From: Ruminococcus sp.
Lineage (GTDB): Bacteria; Bacillota; Clostridia; Oscillospirales; Ruminococcaceae
Assembly: GCA_021770655.1 (NCBI GenBank)
Contig: JAETQO010000001.1
Span: 1 to 64,000 of the forward strand
Length of the DNA stretch: 64,000 nt
Direction of reading: 5' to 3'
Each line of letters begins with the position of its first letter. Position 1 is the first letter of the stretch. The notes under the pieces were generated by a model. That model made no database searches, was not told the DNA's origin, and saw only the letters and a program-made list of their open reading frames with translations. Positions 45,645-55,757 of this stretch are shown piece after piece. The translations under genes and the position numbers were made by a program.

Positions 45645-46950
45645 GGTTATCGGAGCGGGTCTTGCAGGCTGTGAGGCTGTGTGGCAGCTTGCCTGCGCCG
45701 GAATTGATGTAGAGCTTTACGAGATGAAACCCGCGAAATTTACTCCTGCGCATAAGTATAAGGGTTTTGCAGAGCTTGTCTGTTCTAACTCTCTGAAAGC
45801 TGAAAGAATTGAATCTGCCGCAGGTATGCTCAAAGAAGAAATGCGCCGGCTTGGTTCTGTTACTATGGAGTGTGCCGCACTTTCAAAGGTTTCTGCGGGA
45901 GGTGCGCTGGCAGTTGACAGAGAGAAGTTTTCGGACCTTGTGACCGAAAAAATCAAGAGCAATGCTTGGATAAAGGTGATCGAGGAAGAGGTTACAGAGA
46001 TACCTGATGGCGACGTTATAATTGCAACGGGACCTCTAACCTCCGACGGTCTTGCCGACAGTATAAAAAAACTCTGTGGTGATTATCTGTATTTTCACGA
46101 CGCCGCGGCGCCTATCGTCACCTTTGATAGTCTTGATAAGGAAAAGGTATTCTTTGCCTCGCGCTACGGCAAGGGAGAGGCGGACTATATAAACTGTCCT
46201 ATGGATAAGGAAGAATATCTGAGATTCTATAGTGCGCTTATCAATGCAGAATCTGCGCCGCTTCACGATTTTGACAAGGAGCATTTCGGCAAGGATAATT
46301 TTAAGGTATATGAGGGTTGTATGCCTATAGAAGTGCTTGCAAAAAGAGGCGAGGACACTATGAGGTTCGGTCCGTTAAAGCCTGTGGGACTTACCGATCC
46401 AAGGACGGGAAAACGTCCTTATGCGGTAGTTCAGCTGAGGGCGGAAAACTCGCAGGGGACGCTTTACAATATAGTCGGTTTTCAGACAAATCTGAAATTC
46501 GGTGAGCAGAAAAGAGTTTTCTCACTTATAACGGGACTTGAAAACGCTGAGTTTATGCGCTATGGCGTTATGCACAGAAATACCTTTATAAATTCGCCTA
46601 AGCTTTTGAACGAGCAGTTTAATATGCGCATCAGAGAAAATCTGTTTTTTGCGGGACAGATGACGGGGGTTGAGGGCTATATAGAGTCTGCCGCCAGCGG
46701 TATTCTTGCGGGACTTAATATGGCAAGGCGTTTGCAGGGGAAATCCTATATTACCCTTCCCGAAACTACAATGATGGGTGCGCTGTCAAAATATATCAGC
46801 GATCCGACTGTTGAGAAGTTCCAGCCAATGGGATGCAATATGGGTATCCTGCCTGAACTTCCTGAAAGAATAAGAGACAAAAAACTTAAATATAAAATGA
46901 TAGCTGAAAGAGGTCTGGAGGATCTGGACAAAACGCTCGTGGATATTTAA
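45634..46950 (+). CDS. trmFO: tRNA (uracil-54-C5)-methyltransferase TrmFO
   Basis: Folate- and FAD-dependent enzyme making ribothymidine 54 in tRNA. 438 residues. N-terminal FAD motif [16 protein letters not shown]; the family segments [12 protein letters not shown] and [19 protein letters not shown] are present. SD GAAAGGAA lies inside topA. The order topA-trmFO is conserved in Firmicutes. It consumes methylene-THF, so it depends on glyA-derived one-carbon units. Confidence 0.97.
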   Translation: MAVKVIGAGLAGCEAVWQLACAGIDVELYEMKPAKFTPAHKYKGFAELVCSNSLKAERIESAAGMLKEEMRRLGSVTMECAALSKVSAGGALAVDREKFSDLVTEKIKSNAWIKVIEEEVTEIPDGDVIIATGPLTSDGLADSIKKLCGDYLYFHDAAAPIVTFDSLDKEKVFFASRYGKGEADYINCPMDKEEYLRFYSALINAESAPLHDFDKEHFGKDNFKVYEGCMPIEVLAKRGEDTMRFGPLKPVGLTDPRTGKRPYAVVQLRAENSQGTLYNIVGFQTNLKFGEQKRVFSLITGLENAEFMRYGVMHRNTFINSPKLLNEQFNMRIRENLFFAGQMTGVEGYIESAASGILAGLNMARRLQGKSYITLPETTMMGALSKYISDPTVEKFQPMGCNMGILPELPERIRDKKLKYKMIAERGLEDLDKTLVDI

Positions 46951-46976
46951 AGTGTTCTGAAACGGAGGATAAATAT

Positions 46977-47987
46977 ATGAATATAGTAATTGACGCATTC
47001 GGCGGAGATAACGCTCCTTTAGAAGTGATAAAGGGTGCGATCGACGCACGGAAGGATTTCAATATTGACGTCACTCTTGTCGGTGACGAAGTCAAGATCA
47101 AAAAATGTGCCGAGGATAACGGTCTGGATATTTCAGGACTACATATCCGCCACGCAGATACGGTCATAGAGATATGCGAAGAGCCTACTGAGGTCATCAA
47201 GAGCAAGAAAAACTGTTCAATGGCTGTTGGTATGCAGATGCTTGCCGACTCAGAGGGCGACGCATTTGTTTCCGCCGGCTCAACGGGCGCACTGGTTGTC
47301 GGTGCAACATTTATTGTCAAGAGAATCAAGGGAATAAAAAGACCTGCTCTGGCTACTATTCTGCCTACAGCTGCAAATCCGACAATGCTTCTGGACAGCG
47401 GAGCAAACGCTGATTGCCGTCCGGAAATGCTGGTTCAGTTCGGTATAATGGGTACGGCGTATATGAATAAGATCATGGGGGTTAAAGCTCCGAGAGTGGG
47501 GCTTGCAAATATCGGTTCGGAGGAATCCAAAGGAAGAGAACTGGAGCTTGAGACCTATAAGCAGCTTAAAACAGCGCCGGTAACCTTTATCGGAAACATT
47601 GAGGCAAGACAGCTACCTATGGGTGACTGCGACGTATGCATTGCCGACGGATTCTGCGGAAACCTTATGCTGAAGCTTTACGAGGGTATGGCAAAATTCT
47701 TTTCGGGAGAGCTTAAAACCTTGCTCACAAAGGATTTTAAATCCAAGCTTGCGGCTCTTATGGTCATGAAAAATGTCAAGGAGTTCAAAAACAAGGTAGA
47801 TTATTCCGAGTACGGCGGAGCGCCGCTGTTGGGAACTGCAAAGCCGGTCATTAAGGCCCATGGTTCTTCAAATGCGAGAGCATTCTATAATGCGATCAGA
47901 CAAGCTAAGCAGTTTACGGAAACAAAGGTGATCGATGAAATTACCTCTGCTATTGAACAAATGAAAAGCAAACAGGAGATGTTATAA
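46977..47987 (+). CDS. plsX: Phosphate acyltransferase PlsX
   Basis: Converts acyl-ACP to acyl-phosphate, the donor for the first step of phospholipid synthesis by PlsY. 336 residues; signatures include IVIDAFGGDNAPLEVIKGA, SAGSTGALV, and LGTAKPVIKAHGSSNARAF. SD ACGGAGGATAA is strong. The stop overlaps the rnc start (TAATG). In many Firmicutes fab genes and acpP stand between plsX and rnc; here they are absent. Confidence 0.97.
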   Translation: MNIVIDAFGGDNAPLEVIKGAIDARKDFNIDVTLVGDEVKIKKCAEDNGLDISGLHIRHADTVIEICEEPTEVIKSKKNCSMAVGMQMLADSEGDAFVSAGSTGALVVGATFIVKRIKGIKRPALATILPTAANPTMLLDSGANADCRPEMLVQFGIMGTAYMNKIMGVKAPRVGLANIGSEESKGRELELETYKQLKTAPVTFIGNIEARQLPMGDCDVCIADGFCGNLMLKLYEGMAKFFSGELKTLLTKDFKSKLAALMVMKNVKEFKNKVDYSEYGGAPLLGTAKPVIKAHGSSNARAFYNAIRQAKQFTETKVIDEITSAIEQMKSKQEML

Positions 47988-48685
47988 TGGATGAACTGAA
48001 AGCTTTAAAGGAGTTTCAGCAAAGAATTGGTTATACTTTCAATGATGAAAAGCTACTTTATGAGGCTCTGTCGCATTCGTCATTTGCCAATGAAAATAAG
48101 AAGACCAGAAGAAGCAATGAAAGACTTGAATTTTTAGGGGATTCAGTGCTTTCGATAGTTGTTTCCGACCATATTTTCGAGCATTATCAGCATCTTCCGG
48201 AGGGCGAGCTTACAAAAATGAGAGCATCGCTCGTTTGTGAAAAGGCTCTGTTTGAATTTTCTAAGAAAATTGAGCTTGGTAAATATATATTTCTCGGAAA
48301 GGGCGAAGAAATAACCGGCGGACGTGAAAGGCCGTCTATAATTTCAGACGCTTTTGAGGCTGTTATTGCCGCTATTTATCTTGACGGCGGGATTGAGCCT
48401 GTAAGCAAGTATATTCTTTCGTTTATTCCTGAAAGCATTACTCCGGACGGTTCAGCCTTCCATGATTACAAAACGATTCTTCAGGAGATCATTCAGAAAA
48501 ATCCAGAGGAAAGGATAGAATATCATCTGAAAAGCGAGTCGGGACCCGACCACAATAAGAAATTTACCGTACAGGTTCTTTTAAACAGCAACGTTATCGG
48601 AGAGGGTACAGGAAAGTCGAAAAAAACCGCTGAACAGTATGCCGCAAAAGAAGCGCTGGAATTAATGGGTTATGGCGCACAGTAA
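47987..48685 (+). CDS. rnc: Ribonuclease III
   Basis: Double-strand-specific endoribonuclease processing rRNA and structured mRNA. 232 residues: catalytic domain with NERLEFLGDSVLSIV and the acidic late motif SDAFEAVIAAIYLDGG; C-terminal dsRBD from about 155 (DYKTILQEIIQK to GKSKKTAEQYAAKEAL). ATG overlaps the plsX stop. It overlaps the next radical SAM gene by 14 bp. Confidence 0.97.
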   Translation: MDELKALKEFQQRIGYTFNDEKLLYEALSHSSFANENKKTRRSNERLEFLGDSVLSIVVSDHIFEHYQHLPEGELTKMRASLVCEKALFEFSKKIELGKYIFLGKGEEITGGRERPSIISDAFEAVIAAIYLDGGIEPVSKYILSFIPESITPDGSAFHDYKTILQEIIQKNPEERIEYHLKSESGPDHNKKFTVQVLLNSNVIGEGTGKSKKTAEQYAAKEALELMGYGAQ

Positions 48686-49676
48686 CATTTCTATATTCGT
48701 TCCGCATATCGGTTGTCCGCATATGTGCGCCTTCTGCAATCAGCGTACCATTACGGGTACGGAGGAAATTCCCCGTGGCGGCGATGTAAAAAGAGTATGT
48801 GCTAAGGCTTTGCAGGAGATAAAAAAACCCGCAGAGGCGGAAATTGCTTTTTTCGGAGGGAGCTTTACCGCTGTGCCGAGGGAATATATGCTGGAACTGC
48901 TTGAATCGGCTCAGGATTTTATAGGCGACGGCAAATTCAAAGGTATAAGAATTTCGACCCGTCCGGATTATATTGATGACGAAGTTCTTAAAATTCTTAA
49001 AACCTACGGTGTAACATCCATAGAGCTTGGCGCGCAGTCCATGGTCGACAGGGTGCTTGAAGCCAACGAGCGCGGACATACTGTGTTGGACGTGGCTAAC
49101 GCCGTAAAACTGATCAAAAGTTATGGTTGTTTTGAACTTGGACTTCAGATGATGGTAGGTCTGTATAAGTCAACTCCCGACGACGAGAAAACTACATGGA
49201 ACAGGATCGCAGAGCTTTCGCCTGATACGGTTAGGATATATCCGGTTGTAATACTTGAAGATACAAAATTAGGCGATTTATTTAAGAGCGGGGAGTATAA
49301 GCCGGTAGATTTTGAAACGGTCGTAGATCTATGTACCGATTTCCTCACAGACGCTGAAAAACGTAATATCAACGTAATCAAGCTTGGACTTCACGCAAGC
49401 GAAGTTGTTGAATCGCAGATGCTGGGAGGATTCTATCACCCTGCATTCAGAGAGCTTTGCGAGGGCAGGCGTTACCGCAGAGAATTTGAAAAAGAGATTG
49501 GTAAGCACGGCAGTAATATAAAGTATGCTGAGTTTTTAGTGCCTGAAAGAAACATCAGCAAGGCATACGGACAGAAAAAGCGCAATGCTGAATATTTCAG
49601 AAATTTGGGCATCAGATTGAAAATATCTTCTGATAAAAATTTGACGGAAAGATATATTACAGTTAATATCCGGTGA
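48672..49676 (+). CDS. Radical SAM protein, Elp3-like
   Basis: A 334-residue radical SAM protein of the small Elp3-related group commonly found between rnc and smc in Clostridia. The cluster motif is CPHMCAFC (CX3CX2C, near residue 14), followed by AFFGGSFTAVP and the ISTRPDYI segment. It lacks the acetyltransferase domain of true Elp3 and has an unfamiliar C-terminus, so tRNA modification is only a guess. It overlaps rnc by 14 bp. Confidence 0.88.
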   Translation: MAHSNISIFVPHIGCPHMCAFCNQRTITGTEEIPRGGDVKRVCAKALQEIKKPAEAEIAFFGGSFTAVPREYMLELLESAQDFIGDGKFKGIRISTRPDYIDDEVLKILKTYGVTSIELGAQSMVDRVLEANERGHTVLDVANAVKLIKSYGCFELGLQMMVGLYKSTPDDEKTTWNRIAELSPDTVRIYPVVILEDTKLGDLFKSGEYKPVDFETVVDLCTDFLTDAEKRNINVIKLGLHASEVVESQMLGGFYHPAFRELCEGRRYRREFEKEIGKHGSNIKYAEFLVPERNISKAYGQKKRNAEYFRNLGIRLKISSDKNLTERYITVNIR

Positions 49677-49695
49677 GGAAAGGAGGGAAAAATAA

Positions 49696-52600
49696 ATGTA
49701 TCTTAGATCATTGGAGCTTCAGGGCTTTAAATCCTTTCCGGATAAAATAGAACTTAAGTTCAATAAAGGTATTACAGCGGTCGTAGGGCCTAACGGATCG
49801 GGAAAGAGTAACATCGGCGACGCTATGCGCTGGGTAATGGGCGAGCAGTCATCAAAAACGCTGAGAGGAGAGAAAATGTCCGGTGTTATTTTCCACGGCA
49901 CTCAGACTAGACCAAAGGCGGCTTTTGCTCAGGTAACTATTACTATTGATAATAAAGACCGGGCTTTGGAGTTTGACAGCGATACGGTTTCTGTTTCCAG
50001 AAAGCTTTACAGAAACGGCGACAGCGAATATATGATAAACGGAAACGCTGTAAGATTAAAAGACGTTGTAGAGTTGTTCATGGATACCGGACTTGGTAGA
50101 GACGGTTATTCTATTATCGGGCAGGGACGAATTGCAGACATCGTCAACGGTAAGTCCAACGAACGCCGTGAGATTTTTGAGGAAGCCGCCGGTATTTCAA
50201 AATTCCGATTCAAAAAGGAAGAAGCCGAGAAAAAGCTTGTGGCGGCCGAGGATAATATTTCACGTCTGAACGATATTATCGGAGAGCTTGAAAGCCGTAT
50301 AGGTCCGTTGAAAGCGCAGTCTGAAAAGGCAGAGAAATTTCGTGTTCTTGATGATGAAAAAAGAAAACTGGAGGTTTCTGTCTGGGTACATAGGCTCGAC
50401 GAATATATGTCTCAGCTTGACGGATATTCGGAAAAGCTTGAATCTATGCAGGAACAGTATGATCGTCTTTCAAAAGAGCTTGAAGAAGTTGAAAATGAGA
50501 TAGACGAAAGCTTTGAAAAGAGCGCTGAAAAATCTGCTGAGGCCGACAGACTAAAAAATCAGATACATCAGGTAGAATTGGAAAATTCTCAGGCGCTTTC
50601 CGATATCGCAGTGTTTGAAAATGACATATCCCACCTTGAAGATAATATTTTGCAGTTCAAAGAGCAAATAGAGCAGTCTAAGGCGTCAAAATACTATCTT
50701 GAGGCTGAGCTTGAAAAACGGCATAATGATCTGGCTGAACTTACGGCAAAGAAATACGAGCAGGACGAAGCCGTTTCCGAAAAGGAACGTGAACTTTCTG
50801 AACTTGTTTCACGGTCTGAGAAGTCTGATAAAACTGTAAGCGACGCAAGCAATTCTATAAATGCAGTTTATATGAGAAAGTCTGAAATATCGTTCAGACT
50901 TGAAAATGCTAAAAACAATCTTTCTGAAACTGAGGAGCAAACGGAAAAGGCTTTGGATTATAAAAATCAGCTTGAGGAGCATTCAAAGCTTTCAATGAAG
51001 GAACTTAAAGAACTGAGAGAGTCAAAAGCTAAAGCAGACGAGCAGAAAGAGGATTACAGCAATCGTCTGAGCGGATTAAATAAGCTGTTGGAGGTTCGCA
51101 GTGAAAAGCTTAAAAATTGTAATAAAAGCTTTGCGGACACAGACGTTGCGCTCAGAGAAATACATTCCAAAATTTCATTACTGAATGATCTGGAAAACTC
51201 TATGGAGGGCTTTGCTTACAGCGTTAAGCACGTTATGAAGGCCTCAAAGCAGGGTCGGATCAGCGGCATCTGCGGATCAGTCGCTCAGCTTATTTCTGTA
51301 GATACAAAGTATTCTGTTGCTGTCGAAACAGCGCTGGGAGGTTCGCTTCAGAACATCGTTGTTGAAAACGAGGATGCGGCTAAACGCAGTATGAGGCTCT
51401 TAAAAGAGGACAAAGCGGGGCGAGCGACCTTTTTACCGATAACTTCTGTTAGGGGAACACGGCTTGATTTTCCAAAGCTTGAAGCTGAGGAAGGCTTTGT
51501 TTCTCTGGGCTGTGATCTGGTAAAATACGATACTAGATACACAGGTATAATAGACAGTTTACTTGGCAGAATATGTATAGCCGAGGACATTGACTGTGCC
51601 GCAGTGATAGCGAAGAAATACGGGTACAAGTTCAGGATAGTTACACTTGACGGACAGGTAGTTAACGCAGGCGGTTCATTTACCGGCGGAAGCGTTTCAA
51701 AAAAGACCGGAATACTTACCCGGAAAAACGAGATAGAGACGCTTGAAAATAAGAAAAAATCCCTTGAAAAACAATACGGGGAACTGGAAGAAAAAAGAAA
51801 CAGGCTTGTTCAGGAAGTTTCTAAGTTCAATGCGGATATTGAAGGATTACGGGAACAAATATCTCAGGTGAACGGAGACTGTCTCAGATTTGAAATGGAG
51901 ATCAAGCGCGTAAGCGAGTATTACAGTGATTATGAAAATAAGCTTGATGAAACAGATTTGCTCATTGATCAGCTCAGATCAAAGCTTGTGTCTGCTAAGA
52001 ACGAGATAGATAAAGCTAATTCCGATCTGTCTGCCGTTGAAAATGAGATTTCTGAGAGAGAAAAAATGCTTGCGGATTCTCAGAGCGAGCAGGCAGATTT
52101 AAAACAAAAGCGTGAAGTGCTCAGCGACGAGCTTTCTGAATTCAGGATAAATACAGTCGAGCTGTCAAAGGATATCGACGCTTGCAAACTGTCAATAGAA
52201 CAGCTTGAATCAACTATTTCGGGAAGTGATGACGACAGCGAAAAGTTTGCCAAAAACATCGGTGAATGTGAAAAAACTATTGAAGAGAAAAAACGGCTTA
52301 TCGCTGAAACGAGAGAAAAACTCAGCGGTGCGGACGAAATTATCAGTGGAATCAACAAAGCGGTCGCGAATGCTCAGAGAGAGCATCTTGAGTTTGATAA
52401 TGCGGCTAACAAGCTGCGCTCAAAGCAGAAAATTAAAATGGACGAAAAAGAAATGCTTTCCGGGCAATTGTCCAGAACAGAGGAGCAACGGAAAGCGGTC
52501 ACGGCAAGCTTTGATAAGCTTGTTGCTCAGCTTTGGGATGATTATGAGCTTACAAGAAGCGACGCCGCTGAGATGTCCGAAAAAATTGAGGATATGACAG

Positions 52601-53262
52601 AGGCAAACAAGAGACTTACCGAACTTAGGAACAAAATCAAAAACCTCGGTCATGTCAATCTCGGGGCAATAGAGGAATATGCTGAGGTTTCAGAGCGATA
52701 TAAGTTTATGACGGCTCAGCTTGAGGACGTTAACACCTCCAGGCTGGAGCTTGAAAAACTTATTGACGATTTGACGGAAAACATGAAGAATATGTTTGTT
52801 GAGACTTTCGACCGAATAAATTCCAATTTCAAGAAAATATTCTCGGAGCTTTTCGGCGGCGGTCAAGGCGAACTTATTCTTACCGATATGAATAACGTTC
52901 TGGAATGCGGAATAGAGATCAACGTCCAGCCGCCGGGAAAAGTCATTACTAATCTTATGTCTCTTTCCGGAGGTGAACAGGCTCTTGTTGCTATCGCAAT
53001 TTATTTTGCGATATTGAAGATCTCTCCGTCGCCGTTTTGTCTGCTTGACGAGATCGAGGCGGCGCTTGACGACGTGAACGTAACCAAATACGCTCAATAC
53101 CTGCATCATCTCACGGATAAGACTCAGTTTATCACCATTACCCACAGGCGTGGAACTATGGAAGAGGCTGATGTCCTTTACGGTGTTACGATGCAGGAAA
53201 AGGGTATTTCAAAGCTTTTGAAAATGGACGTTTCCGAAACTCATCAGATGAAACTTGAATAA
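49696..53262 (+). CDS. smc: Chromosome segregation ATPase SMC
   Basis: 1188 residues, forming the condensin core with ScpA and ScpB. ABC-type head at both ends: Walker A GPNGSGKSN at 31-39, signature LSGGEQALVAIAIYF and Walker B FCLLDEIEAALDD near the C-terminus. Two long coiled coils (about 170-500 and 670-1010) flank the hinge (about 515-665, VSVAQLISVDTKYSVAVE-like and GGSFTGGS). SD AAAGGAGGGA precedes ATG. ftsY follows after 11 bp. Confidence 0.97.
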   Translation: MYLRSLELQGFKSFPDKIELKFNKGITAVVGPNGSGKSNIGDAMRWVMGEQSSKTLRGEKMSGVIFHGTQTRPKAAFAQVTITIDNKDRALEFDSDTVSVSRKLYRNGDSEYMINGNAVRLKDVVELFMDTGLGRDGYSIIGQGRIADIVNGKSNERREIFEEAAGISKFRFKKEEAEKKLVAAEDNISRLNDIIGELESRIGPLKAQSEKAEKFRVLDDEKRKLEVSVWVHRLDEYMSQLDGYSEKLESMQEQYDRLSKELEEVENEIDESFEKSAEKSAEADRLKNQIHQVELENSQALSDIAVFENDISHLEDNILQFKEQIEQSKASKYYLEAELEKRHNDLAELTAKKYEQDEAVSEKERELSELVSRSEKSDKTVSDASNSINAVYMRKSEISFRLENAKNNLSETEEQTEKALDYKNQLEEHSKLSMKELKELRESKAKADEQKEDYSNRLSGLNKLLEVRSEKLKNCNKSFADTDVALREIHSKISLLNDLENSMEGFAYSVKHVMKASKQGRISGICGSVAQLISVDTKYSVAVETALGGSLQNIVVENEDAAKRSMRLLKEDKAGRATFLPITSVRGTRLDFPKLEAEEGFVSLGCDLVKYDTRYTGIIDSLLGRICIAEDIDCAAVIAKKYGYKFRIVTLDGQVVNAGGSFTGGSVSKKTGILTRKNEIETLENKKKSLEKQYGELEEKRNRLVQEVSKFNADIEGLREQISQVNGDCLRFEMEIKRVSEYYSDYENKLDETDLLIDQLRSKLVSAKNEIDKANSDLSAVENEISEREKMLADSQSEQADLKQKREVLSDELSEFRINTVELSKDIDACKLSIEQLESTISGSDDDSEKFAKNIGECEKTIEEKKRLIAETREKLSGADEIISGINKAVANAQREHLEFDNAANKLRSKQKIKMDEKEMLSGQLSRTEEQRKAVTASFDKLVAQLWDDYELTRSDAAEMSEKIEDMTEANKRLTELRNKIKNLGHVNLGAIEEYAEVSERYKFMTAQLEDVNTSRLELEKLIDDLTENMKNMFVETFDRINSNFKKIFSELFGGGQGELILTDMNNVLECGIEINVQPPGKVITNLMSLSGGEQALVAIAIYFAILKISPSPFCLLDEIEAALDDVNVTKYAQYLHHLTDKTQFITITHRRGTMEEADVLYGVTMQEKGISKLLKMDVSETHQMKLE

Positions 53263-53273
53263 GGAGTGTTATA

Positions 53274-54179
53274 ATGGGATTTTTTGAAAAGCTGAAAAAC
53301 GGTCTGAAAAAAACTAAGGATTCGATGATGGGCAGAATTGAAAGCCTGCTCCACTCATTCAGTAAGATCGACGAGGACCTTTTTGAAGAACTTGAAGAAA
53401 CTTTGATACTTTGCGATATAGGGGTCACTACTTCGGAAAAAATCTGCGATCAGCTAAGAGAAAGAGTAAAGAAGGACGGCGTTAAAGAGCCTGAACTGAT
53501 AAAAGATATGCTCAAAGAAATCATAACCGAAATGTTAGGAGAAGAACAGCCCTTGGATATGTCCACGACGCCGTCTGTAATTCTTGTAATCGGAGTTAAC
53601 GGGGTAGGTAAAACAACTACTATCGGTAAGCTTGCATACCAGCTCCACAATCAGGGCAAAAAAGTTATTGTTGCGGCGGCAGATACATTCAGAGCGGCGG
53701 CTATTGACCAGCTTGAAGTATGGACCCAGCGTGCGGGAGTAGATATAATCAAGCACAACGAAGGCTCAGACCCGGCGTCTGTTGTTTTTGATGCGCTTGC
53801 GGCGGCAAAAGCACGGCAGGCAGATGTTGTAATATGCGATACCGCAGGAAGACTTCACAATAAGAAAAATCTTATGGACGAGCTAAAGAAAATCTCCAGA
53901 ATAGTTCATCAGCAGGCTGAGGGCTGTGCGTTGGAGGTGTTGTTGGCGCTTGACGCAACGACCGGTCAGAATGCCGTAAATCAGGCAAAGCAGTTCAATG
54001 AAGTTGCAGATATTACCGGAATTATTCTTACAAAGCTTGACGGAACAGCAAAAGGTGGTATAATAATAAGTATAACAGATGATTTAAAAGTTCCTGTGAA
54101 GCTTGTAACTGTCGGGGAAAAGATAGACGACATACAGCCGTTTTCCTCGCGAGACTTTGTAGAAGCTCTGTTTGAATAG
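53274..54179 (+). CDS. ftsY: Signal recognition particle receptor FtsY
   Basis: SRP GTPase that docks ribosome-nascent chain complexes at the membrane. 301 residues, the short form without the long acidic A domain. The NG domain has GVNGVGKTT (107-115), [18 protein letters not shown] and [10 protein letters not shown]. ylxM-ffh usually follow ftsY in Firmicutes, but not here. Confidence 0.97.
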   Translation: MGFFEKLKNGLKKTKDSMMGRIESLLHSFSKIDEDLFEELEETLILCDIGVTTSEKICDQLRERVKKDGVKEPELIKDMLKEIITEMLGEEQPLDMSTTPSVILVIGVNGVGKTTTIGKLAYQLHNQGKKVIVAAADTFRAAAIDQLEVWTQRAGVDIIKHNEGSDPASVVFDALAAAKARQADVVICDTAGRLHNKKNLMDELKKISRIVHQQAEGCALEVLLALDATTGQNAVNQAKQFNEVADITGIILTKLDGTAKGGIIISITDDLKVPVKLVTVGEKIDDIQPFSSRDFVEALFE

Positions 54180-54231
54180 AAATAGAATAAGATAAGGAAG
54201 AAAAAGTTAGTATATAATCGGGGGAATTATT

Positions 54232-54732
54232 ATGGATAAGGTTTTATTTGTTGTTGATATGCAGGAAATGTATGTGGGCAGAGGAAGAGATAAAAACGCC
54301 TACCCGTATGACTCAGAAAAGCTTATCGAGTGCATTAATAAGCGCATAGCGTCATATAAACCGGAGGAGGTCTTTTATATAGTAAGCTATAAAAAAGGTC
54401 TGTTCGGAGGAGCTATGCCTAAGGAGGGAACTCCGGCTGCAGGATTTCCCGCAAAGTTAAAGGTCGTTTCAAAAAATATTTATCAGAAAAGCAAGCCGGA
54501 CGCCTTTTCAAATGTCGCTCTTGAGGATTTTATGAGAGCAAGAAACGTAAAGGAAATTGAGTTTGTCGGAGTTGACGGGGGTATCTCGGTAGGAAATACT
54601 GCGATCGGAGCTATAGAATGCGGCATGACGGTAATACTCAACGAAGACTGCATTGGTACTGTTTCAAAAGAAAAAGCTATGAAATGCCGGGAGAAAATGA
54701 AAAAGAACAAGGTATCCTACATACACAGTTAA
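54232..54732 (+). CDS. Isochorismatase-fold (cysteine hydrolase family) protein with Ser at the nucleophile position
   Basis: A 166-residue protein of the isochorismatase/nicotinamidase fold. LFVVDMQEMYVGRG gives the catalytic Asp, and the segment VGVDGGISVGNTAIGAIECG aligns with the nucleophile loop (usually G-x-x-T-x-x-C-V-x-x-T-A). The Cys position reads Ser, so ordinary amidase chemistry is doubtful. The usual Lys is likely in KGLFGGAMPKEG. SD GGGGG lies 9 bases before ATG. It lies between ftsY and rdgB, probably in the same operon. Confidence 0.8.
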   Translation: MDKVLFVVDMQEMYVGRGRDKNAYPYDSEKLIECINKRIASYKPEEVFYIVSYKKGLFGGAMPKEGTPAAGFPAKLKVVSKNIYQKSKPDAFSNVALEDFMRARNVKEIEFVGVDGGISVGNTAIGAIECGMTVILNEDCIGTVSKEKAMKCREKMKKNKVSYIHS

Positions 54733-54741
54733 AAGATGTTT

Positions 54742-54777
54742 AAGGAGGTGCGCTCCTGTGGGGCGCAGTTATAAAAG
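54742..54777 (+). promoter_or_regulatory. SD, hairpin, start-codon arrangement before rdgB
   Basis: The strong SD AAGGAGG (54742-54748) lies 29 bases before the only in-frame start (ATG 54778). Between them TGCGCTCC / GGGGCGCA (54749-54767) forms an 8-bp stem with a 3-base loop. When folded, the SD-to-ATG gap becomes about 10 bases, so the hairpin may be needed for initiation. Confidence 0.6.
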
Positions 54778-55359
54778 ATGAAACTTGTAATTGCAAGTAA
54801 TAATAAGGGAAAAATCAGAGAATACAAACAGCTGCTTGAACCGTTGGGGTATGAAGTCATTTCGCAGTCGGAAGCCGGTATTGATCTTAACGTTGAGGAA
54901 ACGGGCAGTACCTTTGCTGAAAATTCTGCTTTAAAGGCACGTGCGGCATATAAGCTTTGCGGCTGTGCTGTTCTTGCGGACGACAGCGGCCTGGAGATCG
55001 ACGCATTAAACGGCGAACCCGGAGTATATTCGGCGAGATACGGCGGTCTTGATTCAGACGCGGAACGTACTGCGCTTGTGCTTGACAGACTCAAAAACGT
55101 ACCGAATGATAAAAGAGGAGCTAATTTTACCTGCACAATACATTTTATCAAGACGAACGGTGAAGAAATTGCAGTTGAGGGTAAGGTTTTCGGCAAAATA
55201 GGTTATGAACCTGTAGGCGAAAACGGCTTTGGTTACGATCCGATTTTTATGTACGGAGATAAAAGCTTTGCGCAGGTCGATCCGGAAACTAAAAATTCGG
55301 TATCACACAGAGCTAATGCTTTGAAAAAACTAATAGGGGCGCTAAAAAGCGATAATTAA
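54778..55359 (+). CDS. rdgB: dITP/XTP pyrophosphatase (RdgB/HAM1)
   Basis: House-cleaning enzyme hydrolysing dITP, ITP and XTP so that deaminated purines are not built into DNA. 193 residues. Motifs: ASNNKGKIREYKQLL, VLADDSGLEIDALNGEPGVYSARYGG, and GFGYDPIF with the SHRANALKK end. See the unusual initiation region just upstream. Confidence 0.95.
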   Translation: MKLVIASNNKGKIREYKQLLEPLGYEVISQSEAGIDLNVEETGSTFAENSALKARAAYKLCGCAVLADDSGLEIDALNGEPGVYSARYGGLDSDAERTALVLDRLKNVPNDKRGANFTCTIHFIKTNGEEIAVEGKVFGKIGYEPVGENGFGYDPIFMYGDKSFAQVDPETKNSVSHRANALKKLIGALKSDN

Positions 55360-55460
55360 CGCCTTAATAAATAATATTACAGCTTTGCCGTTTGTCTTTT
55401 TTGATATATTGTTATCAAGAAAGATTTCGGTTTAATATGGAGCTGTTGAAAGGACAAATT

Positions 55461-55757
55461 ATGATTTCAACTAAACAGAGAGCAGAACTCAAGGCAATAG
55501 CGTCTTCGCTTCAGCCCGCTTTTCAGGTGGGAAAGGGGGGTGTCAATGACGCTCAGGTAGCACAGATAGACGATTATCTCAGAGTACACGAGCTGGTAAA
55601 AATTAAAGTTCTGGATAATTCTATGTATACAGCCAGAGAGGCGGCTGAGGAGATTGCAGACAAAATTTCTGCCGAAGTCGTACAGACCATTGGTTCTAAG
55701 GCAGTTCTTTACAAGCGCAACGATAAGGAACCGGTCATCAGACTTAAAGCAAAGTAA
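55461..55757 (+). CDS. YhbY-type CRM-domain RNA-binding protein
   Basis: A 98-residue single CRM domain that associates with pre-50S ribosomes in studied bacteria. It shows LKAIASSLQPAFQVGKGGVN (the GxxG loop GKGG) and LVKIKVLDNS. Start ATG 55461 has AAAGGA 8 bases upstream; in-frame codons upstream (55392, 55437) lack SDs. It overlaps nadD by one base. Confidence 0.9.
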   Translation: MISTKQRAELKAIASSLQPAFQVGKGGVNDAQVAQIDDYLRVHELVKIKVLDNSMYTAREAAEEIADKISAEVVQTIGSKAVLYKRNDKEPVIRLKAK

